Positions 16,929 to 24,812 are shown, counted from the stretch's first letter. The stretch is 64,000 nucleotides of DNA from an uncultured Candidatus Melainabacteria bacterium (GCA_934747325.1 CAKVGW010000001.1:34652-98651), one strand, 5' to 3'. Notes: generated by a model from the letters alone, not told the origin. A program made the numbers and translations.

Positions 16929-16950
16929 TTTAAAACAATTTTCCACTTTC
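16929..16950. repeat. right arm of 22-bp inverted repeat flanking the cargo gene
   Basis: Exact reverse complement of 15767-15788, starting TTTAAAACAATTTTCC. It continues as CATTTTTCAATTTTCC, the right end seen in the AT-rich elements, and ends shortly before the portal stop codon. Confidence 0.7.
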
Positions 16951-16978
16951 CATTTTTCAATTTTCCATTCCTCAAACC

Positions 16979-18703
16979 CTACTGCGCGCCACCTTCATTC
17001 ACCGCGCCTAAAAACCTTTCCGGACTATCCACACCTTTTTGCTCAAAATACCAAATAAATATTTCTTGCAAATTCAAAGGTATCAAGGACGAAAATTTCT
17101 CAATCGCTTGTATCACAATGTCCGCCTGTTCGGATTTTTGCGTTGTCATTGAAGAATCCGCATACAAGTATTTATAATCGCCTTGACGAACAAAATCATC
17201 AATCTCAATCACTTCTTGCTTGTTTTCGTGGTTTACAAAAACGGTTTCGATGCCGGATTTAAAATCCGCACACAATTTTGCAACTTTTTCCACATTAGGA
17301 ATAATCAAATCTTGATTAATAGTATCAACGAGCATTGCAAGACGTATCATCTGACCTTGTGTTTTTGTGTTAATTTCGGTCGCTGTTTTTGTGCCACTTG
17401 TTTCAACAGAGCCAATCATATTAGGGAAAATTCCTGAAACTTCAGCCATTAAATCGTTTAAAAATTCAATATCTTGTAAGAAAATATTTGAATTAAATGT
17501 CAATTGCTGAAAAGCGCCGCTCGGGGTCAAATTGTCACCATATTCGATAATTTTCCCCGGATAAAGATTAATTTCATCCTCATCAAAAAATCCTTCCGGC
17601 GCAAGAAGAGGCGGATTTTCATTAAGCGTTTGCAAGTTACAAGTTCTGTTCATTAATTCCTCTTGCAAATGCGCCAAAGATAAAACAGAGTACAACGGAC
17701 TTATACCGCGCTTGGTTTCGGGATCAGTGATAAACGCACCATAAGAAAACGGGTTAATAATGCTTTCATTTTTACCAAAAAATGCCAAATACTTACGTGC
17801 AACAACCACTGCATGCCAGTTATGTAAAACTACTCCGTCTGGCAATTTTAAATCGCCCCAATGCTCTAAAACTTCTATTGTTGAACCGTTTAAAATATCT
17901 TTTATTTTCGGATTTTGACTTGCGCTTGTCGGAAGCTCTAGAATTTCGGTTTTTTCTTCGTCCGTAAAATTATAATATTTGTTATTAATAATTTCACTTG
18001 CGGTTTTATAAGACCTATAAATTTTTGGACAAGAATCCCAATTATCTTTTTGTGAAGAATCAAAAACTAAGTCGGCAGGATTTACGGCGTAGATGAACGG
18101 ATTATCATAAATTTTACGTGAATCTACCCAATAATTTTTGCCATTTTTTATAGCTTCTAATATTTGCGGAAGCTTGGTAAAATCTTGTGAGAAAAGGTTT
18201 TTAAAGAAATCAATAGGACGTCGATATTCTTCAAACTTCTTTTTCCACGCTGTAAATGAAATCAATTCACCATAAAGTAAAGCGTTATCGATAATTTGGT
18301 CACAGGTCTTTTGGTAACCCATTTTTTCAAGAATGTCCACAAGCATTGCTTTTTGCTTATTTGACGCGTTGTTGGAGTCGTGATTTTCACCTGACACGTC
18401 GAACATAGAATTAACATTTGCATAAGTATTTCTCCAGATAAAAGCTTTTAGGGTTTGATAAAACATGAACGTTTTACACATTTTAATTTTTGCTTTCCAT
18501 TTTTGGTTTTTATCGGTTAGTGATTTAAAATCATTTTTGAAGAAAACCTCGTTGGCAAGATTTGACGCCATTTCTAAATTCTCTGAACGTTCGCTGTTTA
18601 GCGTCACAAATTTAGAAGAAATTTTACTTACTAATTGCTCTTTCTCTTCTTGCGTAAGCTTTTTGATTTTTTCATCTTGATTAATGATGTATTCAAATGA
18701 CAT
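16979..18703 (-). CDS. phage portal protein
   Basis: 574 residues, near the usual length of podovirus head-tail connectors. Seen: an N-terminal helical part, LLYGELISFTAWKKKFEEYR and NPADLVFDSSQKDN in the wing, then MIGSVETSGTKTATEINTKT, the TATE-type segment common in portal proteins, with long stem helices after it. CTCCGGAAAGGA precedes the ATG. The dodecameric portal is the DNA entry and exit channel that the terminase docks on. It is separated from the upstream phage genes (21173 onward) by nearly 2.5 kb of cargo. Confidence 0.75.
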   Translation of the reverse strand: MSFEYIINQDEKIKKLTQEEKEQLVSKISSKFVTLNSERSENLEMASNLANEVFFKNDFKSLTDKNQKWKAKIKMCKTFMFYQTLKAFIWRNTYANVNSMFDVSGENHDSNNASNKQKAMLVDILEKMGYQKTCDQIIDNALLYGELISFTAWKKKFEEYRRPIDFFKNLFSQDFTKLPQILEAIKNGKNYWVDSRKIYDNPFIYAVNPADLVFDSSQKDNWDSCPKIYRSYKTASEIINNKYYNFTDEEKTEILELPTSASQNPKIKDILNGSTIEVLEHWGDLKLPDGVVLHNWHAVVVARKYLAFFGKNESIINPFSYGAFITDPETKRGISPLYSVLSLAHLQEELMNRTCNLQTLNENPPLLAPEGFFDEDEINLYPGKIIEYGDNLTPSGAFQQLTFNSNIFLQDIEFLNDLMAEVSGIFPNMIGSVETSGTKTATEINTKTQGQMIRLAMLVDTINQDLIIPNVEKVAKLCADFKSGIETVFVNHENKQEVIEIDDFVRQGDYKYLYADSSMTTQKSEQADIVIQAIEKFSSLIPLNLQEIFIWYFEQKGVDSPERFLGAVNEGGAQ

Positions 18704-18737
18704 ATTTTTCCTTTCCGGAGTATACTCCTAATAATTT

Positions 18738-18822
18738 GTCGTGTTGGATGAAAATTGTCCAACACGACCTACATATCACCAACCACCGTAGGTCGTGTTC
18801 AACTATTGTCATTGAACACGAC
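18738..18822. repeat. two GTCGTG hairpins upstream of RAYT gene, copies 3 and 4
   Basis: Hairpin 18738-18768 has arms GTCGTGTTGGA and TCCAACACGAC; hairpin 18792-18822 has arms GTCGTGTTCAA and TTGAACACGAC. ACCTAC follows the first and GTAGG precedes the second, so the pair forms a larger inverted arrangement, like two REP sequences in a BIME. They stand 43 bases before the transposase ATG. Confidence 0.8.
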
Positions 18823-18864
18823 AAAAACTTTTCAAAAACAAACATTTTATTATATAATCTAACA

Positions 18865-19404
18865 ATGCAATATAAGAGATTATTTATTGAAAATTCATAC
18901 GTTTTTATTACAATCGTAACCGCAAAACGACGCAAAATATTGCTTAAAAACATTCAAATCTTGCGTGAAGCATTCAAACGCACTATTCAAAGTTTTAATT
19001 ATGAAATTTATGCAATATGTATTTTACCTGAACATATTCACATGATAATAAAACCTTATGATATAAATGATTATCCTAAAATTATTCAACAAATAAAACG
19101 TTATTTTTCTCAAAAAATAGATAAACAAAATATTGATAATTATTCATTAACATCGGGTAATGTAAGACGCAAAGAATGTGATATTTGGCAACATAGATAT
19201 TGGGAACACACAATAAGAGATATTAATGATTTGTATAAACATCTCGATTATATTCATTATAACCCAATTAAACATGATTATACGAATAAAGCTAAGGACT
19301 GGGAGTTTTCAAGTTTCAATAAATTTGTAAAACAACATTTTTATGAATTAGATTGGTGTAATTTTGATAATATCAATAAAATCAATGAATTGAATTATGA
19401 ATAG
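18865..19404 (+). CDS. REP-associated tyrosine transposase (RAYT, Y1 family)
   Basis: The frame opens at 18697, but the ATG at 18865 (MQYKRLFIENSYVFITIVTA) gives the normal RAYT N-terminus, and the upstream part lies within the hairpins. 179 residues. CILPEHIHMI at 52-61 holds the HUH metal-binding pair H57 and H59; WQHRYWEHTIRD (109-120) and HYNPIKH (131-137) are RAYT hallmarks, the latter with the candidate nucleophilic tyrosine. RAYTs are single-domain relatives of IS200 transposases that cut and mobilise REP hairpins as single strands. Hairpins on both sides (18738-18822, 19410-19440) are its likely substrates. No ribosome site is obvious. Confidence 0.88.
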   Translation: MQYKRLFIENSYVFITIVTAKRRKILLKNIQILREAFKRTIQSFNYEIYAICILPEHIHMIIKPYDINDYPKIIQQIKRYFSQKIDKQNIDNYSLTSGNVRRKECDIWQHRYWEHTIRDINDLYKHLDYIHYNPIKHDYTNKAKDWEFSSFNKFVKQHFYELDWCNFDNINKINELNYE

Positions 19405-19409
19405 TAGTT

Positions 19410-19440
19410 GTCGTGTTCAATGAAAATAGTTGAATACGAC
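19410..19440. repeat. GTCGTG hairpin, copy 5, after RAYT stop
   Basis: Arms GTCGTGTTCAA and TTGAATACGAC (one mismatch), loop TGAAAATAG, starting 6 bases after the transposase stop codon. Confidence 0.75.
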
Positions 19441-19663
19441 CTACAAGCTATAAGCTACGACCTTTTTACCAATATTATCTTAATAAATAATTAAATGTAA
19501 CAAAATGTTAAAACAAATTTAACAAGCCTCAAATCAAGTTATAGTACCCTTTATGTCCTATATGATATAATGTGGCGGTATGTGGTGGGGCAATTATAAT
19601 ACGCATAATATCTTTAATTATATATAACACAAGATTATACACTAATAACTAAAGGAGGATATA

Positions 19664-20149
19664 ATGCCTGTAAATGGAAAAGGTCAAAAAGTTATTGTAA
19701 TGGGAGCTGCTTATGATGTTAAAAAGAATTTTTGTTCCCAAAATAAGACTTATACTGTTGATGATTATAATAAAGATGGGAAAATTGATAGAATTAATAT
19801 AACATCAAAGGATAAAAATTATAAAAAGACTTATGTTGATAGAGATTATAATAGGCATACAGATACAGTAGAAGAAACTTTTTATTCAAATAACGGACAA
19901 AAGCCTGTTGTTACAAGAAAAAAATATTTAGATAAAGATAAAACAATATTTAATTTTTATGATAATAATGGTAATCTAAGAGCAACTCATTCATATACAT
20001 CTAAAGGTAATGTCTTTTCGGGTGCAGATGCAAACGGAGTTAAATATAATGTTTCATCTTTTGGTGGTGAGACTGCAAAGACACAATCTGAAAATTTTAT
20101 GATAGCATATCCTGATTTAGAGTTATCAGAAAAATATTTTGGAAAATAG
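19664..20149 (+). CDS. hypothetical protein with EF-hand-like loops
   Basis: 161 residues with a strong AAAGGAGG site. DYNKDGKIDRIN fits an EF-hand or dockerin-type calcium loop (D1, N3, D5, G6, D9), and about 30 residues later DRDYNRHTDTVE fits a second loop with E at position 12. The rest is strand-rich and polar (GNLRATHSYTSKGNVFSGAD). No signal peptide or membrane segment. It lies between hairpin copies 5 and 6. Function unknown; calcium binding is inferred from the spacing of acidic residues only. Confidence 0.6.
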   Translation: MPVNGKGQKVIVMGAAYDVKKNFCSQNKTYTVDDYNKDGKIDRINITSKDKNYKKTYVDRDYNRHTDTVEETFYSNNGQKPVVTRKKYLDKDKTIFNFYDNNGNLRATHSYTSKGNVFSGADANGVKYNVSSFGGETAKTQSENFMIAYPDLELSEKYFGK

Positions 20150-20160
20150 TTAGTTTGTAG

Positions 20161-20191
20161 GTCGTGTTCAACAATTTTCATTGAACACGAC
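20161..20191. repeat. GTCGTG hairpin, copy 6
   Basis: Arms GTCGTGTTCAA and TTGAACACGAC, loop CAATTTTCA, 12 bases after the stop of the EF-hand-like gene and just beyond the stop of the convergent regulator gene, so it could terminate both. Confidence 0.75.
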
Positions 20192-20197
20192 TTTTAC

Positions 20198-20524
20198 CTA
20201 TTCCTTCATCAACCCTTTTGTCACATTGTATAAAATATCAAGCTTTGTAGAATTGTTGGCTATAAAATGCACATTTTTGATAATTTCATTAACAAGCTCT
20301 TCGTTGCTTTTCAAATGATTTGTTGCAAAAAGTTCTTCGGTTGTGGTGTTCAAAGCTTTTATAATTTTATCTAATGTTTCGGCAGTAACAAAATTTTCGC
20401 CAATTTCAATTCCGCTCAATGTTCTTTGTGAAACATCGACGGCTTCTGCTAATTGCTCTTGCGTTAATCCTCGATTTAGACGCATACGTTTAATTTTTTT
20501 GCCTAATTCTTCTTTGACACCCAT
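20198..20524 (-). CDS. XRE-family helix-turn-helix regulator
   Basis: 108 residues. Residues 8-66 form a Cro/cI-type domain: LGKKIKRMRLNRGLTQEQLA, the recognition helix region VSQRTLSGIEIGENFVTAET, then LDKIIKALNTTTEELF. The C-terminal 40 residues are helical and may dimerise. It may be the prophage repressor, but it lies among cargo genes and lacks a visible early operon, so a cargo or host regulator is also possible. The upstream gap (20525-20785) is AT-rich and holds the promoter box of the divergent small gene; any operator would lie there. Confidence 0.8.
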   Translation of the reverse strand: MGVKEELGKKIKRMRLNRGLTQEQLAEAVDVSQRTLSGIEIGENFVTAETLDKIIKALNTTTEELFATNHLKSNEELVNEIIKNVHFIANNSTKLDILYNVTKGLMKE

Positions 20525-20702
20525 AAAATACCTTTTATAACATATTAGCTTTTTATACGTTAGATTTCATAAAAATGATAAAATATGTCTTTAAATGTAT
20601 TTTATATTAAGTTTTGTAAACCTGTAATGTGGCTTTATTTCTATATTATAGCATTTTAGAAATTTAATTTCATAAATTTAAGCAATTTTTGAAAACAAAA
20701 AG

Positions 20703-20719
20703 ACTTTATATATACATAA
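20703..20719 (+). promoter_or_regulatory. shared AT-rich promoter-like box
   Basis: Exact 17-base match (ACTTTATATATACATAA) to 10165-10181, here 67 bases before the ATG at 20786. Confidence 0.55.
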
Positions 20720-20785
20720 CACACGAGGATTTGCAAAACCTAGTATAACACAAGATATTACAGAAAAATTTAAGGAGAAAGAATT

Positions 20786-21106
20786 ATGACAACACCTATC
20801 AGCAAAACACAAGTTAAAACACAAACAGCAAAAAAAGTACAAGTTAAACCAAAAGAGCAACAAAAAATTAATAGTACATTTGAAAAGAATGAACCTAGCA
20901 CTGCGAAATTAGCGGTGAATAGAACTGGGGCTGTTGTTATGGCACCGTTAGCAGCAACAGCTGGCGTATTAACATTAGTTGGAGGTTTTTTAAATGGCGT
21001 TCTCAACCCTAACACAACAGTAGATCATTCAATGAATGAAAGTATAAAGGCTGCCGGTCAAGGTGCTGATATGCTTGAAAAAATGTGGGAAGGACGATAT
21101 TTTTAA
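20786..21106 (+). CDS. small hypothetical membrane-associated protein
   Basis: 106 residues with an AAGGAGAAAG ribosome site. The first 50 residues are Lys/Gln/Thr-rich and probably disordered (TPISKTQVKTQTAKKVQVKP). Residues about 52-75 are hydrophobic and Gly/Ala-rich (GAVVMAPLAATAGVLTLVGG), long enough for one membrane segment. The style resembles the lineage-specific pair at 35541-36684. No family is recognised. It is divergent from the XRE gene and may be under its control. Confidence 0.6.
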   Translation: MTTPISKTQVKTQTAKKVQVKPKEQQKINSTFEKNEPSTAKLAVNRTGAVVMAPLAATAGVLTLVGGFLNGVLNPNTTVDHSMNESIKAAGQGADMLEKMWEGRYF

Positions 21107-21135
21107 TAAGTAATTAAATCTCACAAAAACTATCT

Positions 21136-21163
21136 GTCGTGTTGGTAATTTTACCAACACGAC
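21136..21163. repeat. GTCGTG hairpin, copy 7
   Basis: Arms GTCGTGTTGGTA and TACCAACACGAC with a four-base loop, followed by TTTT, 30 bases after the stop of the small membrane-associated gene and 10 bases from the stop of the convergent phage gene. Confidence 0.75.
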
Positions 21164-21172
21164 TTTTAAATT

Positions 21173-21556
21173 TTACCCCCTATACACAAACTCTTTCCCA
21201 CCAACCAACTCAAATCCACACCTTCTCAAACACAACTCCGACATACAATTTTGAGCAACAGCATGAATATCACCTTTGAACCACTTTAAAGACATTTTCA
21301 AACATTCAATATTCAAAAGGTGCATTTTTCGTTTTGCAAAACCGTTCAGGTACAATTTGTTATTCTCATCCACAAAATAATAAATCACCCCAATCAATTT
21401 TTTATCGTTTAAAAACAGGTAAAAGAATGTATTATTGACTATGAATTCAAACGAGTTTGTGTCACAAATCCACCCTTGCACTTTTTCATACAAACTCTTG
21501 CACTCATCTTTATATTCCCAAAACTCATTATCTTTCGGTATCAAAACTCTAATCAT
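21173..21556 (-). CDS. GNAT-like acetyltransferase-fold phage protein
   Basis: Started at the ATG at 21556 (MIRVLIPKDNEFWEYKDECK), which has GTGAGG upstream; the longer frame to 21586 has no support. 127 residues. The order strand, helix, YLFLNDKKLIGVIYYFVDE, then a helix and DIHAVAQNCMSELCLRRCGF resembles the GNAT fold found in small internal or regulatory phage proteins, with the typical final F-E-L step. No acetyl-CoA P-loop is clearly visible, so catalysis is doubtful. It is separated from the portal gene by cargo. Confidence 0.55.
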   Translation of the reverse strand: MIRVLIPKDNEFWEYKDECKSLYEKVQGWICDTNSFEFIVNNTFFYLFLNDKKLIGVIYYFVDENNKLYLNGFAKRKMHLLNIECLKMSLKWFKGDIHAVAQNCMSELCLRRCGFELVGGKEFVYRG

Positions 21557-21635
21557 TATTATAACCTCACAAGTTAGGGAGGTCACAGCTGTTGGCGAGT
21601 GTAAGCGAGCCTTACAGATGCGGGTGGGTAGTTTC

Positions 21636-21766
21636 GAGTTGACAGTTGAAAGTGGAAAGTTGTATAAAATTTTGCCTTAAACTAATATTAGTTCAATATA
21701 GAAGTAAGTTTATTTTTAATAATATCTAAAATTAATTTTCAACTTTCCATTTTCAACTTTCAACTC
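21636..21766. repeat. MITE-like AT-rich element, copy B
   Basis: The 27-base left end (21636-21662, GAGTTGACAGTTGAAAGTGG and on) matches the inverse of the right end (21740-21766) with two mismatches. About 77 bases of AT-rich filler lie between. No gene inside. Confidence 0.7.
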
Positions 21767-21798
21767 ATACCTCCGCCAAAACCTCAACGCTACATTTA

Positions 21799-22098
21799 TC
21801 AAATCTTCCCCTCACACAACCCCTCCACTACATTAATCTTCGGCTCTTCATTCACAACGACATCATCATCCAAACCTAACGCCAAACGCTGTCCTTTTTG
21901 AACCTTGCCGATTGCTGATATCAAAAAATCAATCATGATAAGCGAATTTTTTGGCGCGTCTATAAATTCAAATTCTGCATATTTAATTTCTCTAGCGTAT
22001 TCGTCAAGCATAAATTCTAAAACACTAAGAGTTTTGTCATAAAACTCTATATGTTTCTGATTAACTTTCTGCTTAATATCTTCAACCTTTTTTGACAT
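21799..22098 (-). CDS. small phage protein
   Basis: Start set at the ATG at 22098 (MSKKVEDIKQKVNQKHIEFY) with AAAGG upstream; the longer frame to 22155 would begin inside a repeat. 99 residues, helical, acidic C-terminus (GLDDDVVVNEEPKINVVEGL). It could be a small terminase or packaging accessory by position, but nothing in the sequence proves that. Flanked by two AT-rich elements. Confidence 0.5.
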   Translation of the reverse strand: MSKKVEDIKQKVNQKHIEFYDKTLSVLEFMLDEYAREIKYAEFEFIDAPKNSLIMIDFLISAIGKVQKGQRLALGLDDDVVVNEEPKINVVEGLCEGKI

Positions 22099-22548
22099 AA
22101 TAAACCTTTCTATCCCTCTTTTTGGAAGAGGGTAAAATTTCAAGTTGAGAGCCAACCTTTTTTATGGCTCAAAACTTAGAAATTTGGATGAGGGTTCAAG
22201 CCGTAAACAATATTTTCACCTCTTATTCCCCTTTTACCTTATTCACTTTAAAAAAATACTGAGGGCAAGGGCAACGTATATGTACACAAGGAGTGTGTCA
22301 CGAGAGAGAAAGGTGAAACAATAGCCCTCAGTAAGATAAAACTTTTTTAGCGAGGCTGTGGTGAGCCTTGCAACTTTATAAATGGAGAATTGAAAATGAA
22401 AAGTGGAAAATTGTATTAAAAATAACTGAATATATAATTTGCTTAATATAAACGTATAGACTTAAGAAAAATTTAAAACCATTTTCCATTTTCAACTTTC
22501 CATTTCCCATTCAAACAATCGCTCACACAACCTTTCCTAAGCAAAAAA
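22099..22548. other. gene-free gap containing MITE-like element copy C
   Basis: No gene. The segment from about 22380 to 22512 is a third AT-rich element: left end AATGGAGAATTGAAAATGAA, right end ending CATTTTCAACTTTCCATTTC, inverse to each other with several mismatches. The part 22256-22330 has a degenerate direct or inverted GAGGGCAAGGGC / AGCCCTCAG pair. Confidence 0.6.
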
Positions 22549-22920
22549 CTAAACTTCCTTAACCAACTCCCTATTCCCATAAAAATCGCAAGCATACTGC
22601 TTGATAACTTCTTTTTTACCGGATTTAACACATTTATTTAATCCAAACTTCCAACCAAACGGCTTGGATTTAAATTTTGCATAATTAAACTCACGCATAG
22701 AATAAACTATTTCATTTTTATGCTTAATAACTAAATCATTAGCTTCAATTCCTGCAACTTTTGTAACATTGCAAATTCCGTCAAATCGCCATTCCGAAAG
22801 TTCGCTTACAGGCTTTCCGCAAATAGGACAAAAACCTATTGATAATTTTCTTGATGTAAATAACTCATTGTCCTTTAGATAATAAACGTCATCAGGACGA
22901 AATTGATTGCAATGTCGCAC
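22549..22920 (-). CDS. phage-associated zinc-ribbon protein
   Basis: 123 residues from a GTG codon with a strong GGAGG site seven bases upstream. One CxxC knuckle is clear (FCPICGKPVSELSEWRFDGI); a second pair could come from the C near residue 6, C51, C98 or C110, so the zinc site is partly guessed. It is the rightmost gene in the virion direction, and no phage gene is seen to its right, so the prophage border probably lies between 22,920 and 23,137. Confidence 0.6.
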   Translation of the reverse strand: MRHCNQFRPDDVYYLKDNELFTSRKLSIGFCPICGKPVSELSEWRFDGICNVTKVAGIEANDLVIKHKNEIVYSMREFNYAKFKSKPFGWKFGLNKCVKSGKKEVIKQYACDFYGNRELVKEV

Positions 22921-23137
22921 AATAATCCTCCGCTATTCTACTATTAATGGGCATAACTCGCCCTGTACTTTTGTGAAGATTTGTCCTACGCAGCGTTTTA
23001 GCTTTGTTTCAAAATCAAGTACAAGAATATACTACACTATTTTCAAAATTGACATAAGGATTGTAAAGACTTTTTTACATCTAAACCCAGAATTCAATGT
23101 TTGTGATATTTTGGTATAGAATAAGGAGGCTGAAAGC

Positions 23138-24103
23138 ATGAAGGCTATTGTATTTGATAACAACTTAAAATTAGATAAAAATTATCCGAAACCAATCCCT
23201 AAAAAAGGCGAAGCCTTAATAAAAGTAACTCTTGCGGGGATTTGTAATACTGATTACGAAATTACGAAAGGCTATATGGGCTACGTTGGTATTTTAGGAC
23301 ACGAATTCGTTGGAGTTGTTGAAGAAGTTAACGACGAAGACCAATCTTTGGTTGGAAAACGCGTTGTTGCAGAAATCAGTTACGGATGCAATGACCCTGA
23401 ATGTGAATGGTGCGCTAAGAAAAATTATCGCCACTGCCCAAACCGCCATACTTTGGGGATTTGGCATAAAGACGGGTGTTTTGCAGAATATATGACAATG
23501 CCGATAAATGTATTGTTTGAAGTCTCTGATAATGTATCTGATGAACAAGCGGTTTTTGTTGAACCACTTGCGGCTGCGTGTGAAATTACCGAACAACTCC
23601 ATATCGCCCCTATGCAGAAGATTGTTGTGCTTGGTGACGGCAAGTTAGGCTTGACTACAGCACTTACTTTGAATGCACAAAATTTTGATGTATTACTTGT
23701 TGGTAAACACCAAAACAAATTGGATATTGCTTCTGCGCAAGGCGTTCAAACAAAGCTTTTAAGCGAATTTAAAATAGAAAAGAAATATGATGTTGTAGTG
23801 GAGGCCACTGGTTCCGCGTCAGGTTTTGAAACATCAATGGCATTAACAAAACCAAGAGGCGTGCTTGTTTTAAAAAGCACGGTTGCATCAGGTAAAGAGC
23901 TTAACCTTGCGCCTATTGTAATAGACGAAATCACTGTTTTAGGCTCACGTTGCGGACAATTTCCTCCTGCTTTAAGGCTTTTAAAAAATAATAAAATCGA
24001 TTTTTCATCATTCATAAGCGGTGTTTATTCAATTGACGATGCCTTGGAAGCTTTTGAAGCAAACAAATCAAAAGACAATCTAAAAATTTTGATAAAAATG
24101 TAA
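23138..24103 (+). CDS. zinc-dependent alcohol/polyol dehydrogenase (MDR family)
   Basis: 321 residues. N-terminal GroES-like domain with the catalytic zinc ligands C36 (AGICNTDYEI) and H-E in ILGHEFVGVV, and a structural-zinc loop with CNDPECEWCAKKNYRHCPNR. A Rossmann domain follows with VVLGDGKLGLTTA. This is the medium-chain dehydrogenase layout (threonine or sorbitol dehydrogenase-like); the substrate cannot be told. AAGGAGG precedes the ATG. It stands alone, first chromosomal gene right of the prophage, and is followed by a CCCTCCC-type repeat at 24138-24180. Confidence 0.88.
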   Translation: MKAIVFDNNLKLDKNYPKPIPKKGEALIKVTLAGICNTDYEITKGYMGYVGILGHEFVGVVEEVNDEDQSLVGKRVVAEISYGCNDPECEWCAKKNYRHCPNRHTLGIWHKDGCFAEYMTMPINVLFEVSDNVSDEQAVFVEPLAAACEITEQLHIAPMQKIVVLGDGKLGLTTALTLNAQNFDVLLVGKHQNKLDIASAQGVQTKLLSEFKIEKKYDVVVEATGSASGFETSMALTKPRGVLVLKSTVASGKELNLAPIVIDEITVLGSRCGQFPPALRLLKNNKIDFSSFISGVYSIDDALEAFEANKSKDNLKILIKM

Positions 24104-24330
24104 TAAAACGACATAATAAAAAACAAACAAATCTTGGTTATTCCCTCCCTTTGGGGGAGGGCTAGGGAGAGGGTTTTATAAAACTAATTAAAACAAGTCT
24201 AGAAGAAATTTGTAAAGCAACTGATGATATAACTTCTTAACATTACTTAACCTCGCATGTTGACTACCTACCTTGTTTATGGTTTCATAAGAACATAATA
24301 TGTAAAATTAGCTGAAAAGGAAATAGAAAA

Positions 24331-24483
24331 ATGAGACGTACATTAGAAGGAACAAAGATTAAAAGACAACACGTAAGTGGTTTCAGAGCTAGAATGTCAA
24401 CTCCTGGCGGTCAAGAAGTTTTAAACAGAAGACGTGCTAAAGGAAGACACCAAATCGCAATTTCTGGCAGCAAACGTGCTTAA
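24331..24483 (+). CDS. rpmH: 50S ribosomal protein L34
   Basis: Translated by hand: 50 residues, MRRTLEGTKIKRQHVSGFRA and on, with the L34 signature GFRARM followed by VLNRRRAKGRHQ. L34 is a basic protein of the large subunit. AAAAGG lies upstream. The gene is usually followed by rnpA, yidC and others; here it ends in a strong terminator and the next gene is the phosphorylase homologue, so the normal cluster is broken. Upstream, TTGACT and TATGTAAAAT-like sequences may be its promoter. Confidence 0.93.
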   Translation: MRRTLEGTKIKRQHVSGFRARMSTPGGQEVLNRRRAKGRHQIAISGSKRA

Positions 24484-24506
24484 GATTTAAAAAAGATTTA
24501 TTGCTA

Positions 24507-24535
24507 AAAGGGCGACCGCAGGTCGCCCTTTTATT
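24507..24535 (+). terminator. rho-independent terminator of rpmH
   Basis: AAAGGGCGACC-GCA-GGTCGCCCTTT followed by a short T-run. Confidence 0.88.
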
Positions 24536-24727
24536 TGCTATTTAATAATACGCTTTCCCAATCAATAAAAATCACCCGTATAAATATATATTAAATGTAC
24601 AAACTACACTATATAACTAATCCTTTAGAACTATTTATTTACAAATCTTAATGTTTTAAATTTTCAAGCTATTACTTGCTTTTACGAATTAAATTAATCT
24701 TTGAGAATTACTTTTAAAACAAAAAGA

Positions 24728-24779
24728 TTGAAAAATTTTTATGTTGTTGGTATATAATTTTATTGGACGTTTAGTCCAA
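24728..24779 (+). promoter_or_regulatory. putative promoter and leader palindrome of the GT35 gene
   Basis: TTGAAA (24728) and TATAAT (24753-24758) are spaced 19 bases, slightly long. Just after the -10 box is TTGGAC-GTTTA-GTCCAA (24763-24779), a possible operator near the start point. The rest of the 330-base gap is AT-rich with no gene. Confidence 0.45.
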
Positions 24780-24812
24780 AAGTAGTACACAAAAGAAAAG
24801 GTTTAAAAAATT

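Noticed and set aside
18697-18864. Longer N-terminus for the RAYT gene
   Set aside because: The extra 56 codons run through the two upstream hairpins and the ATG at 18865 gives the family's normal start.
22921-23137. An exact right end of the prophage
   Set aside because: No duplicated core sequence can be checked because the left end is outside the window.
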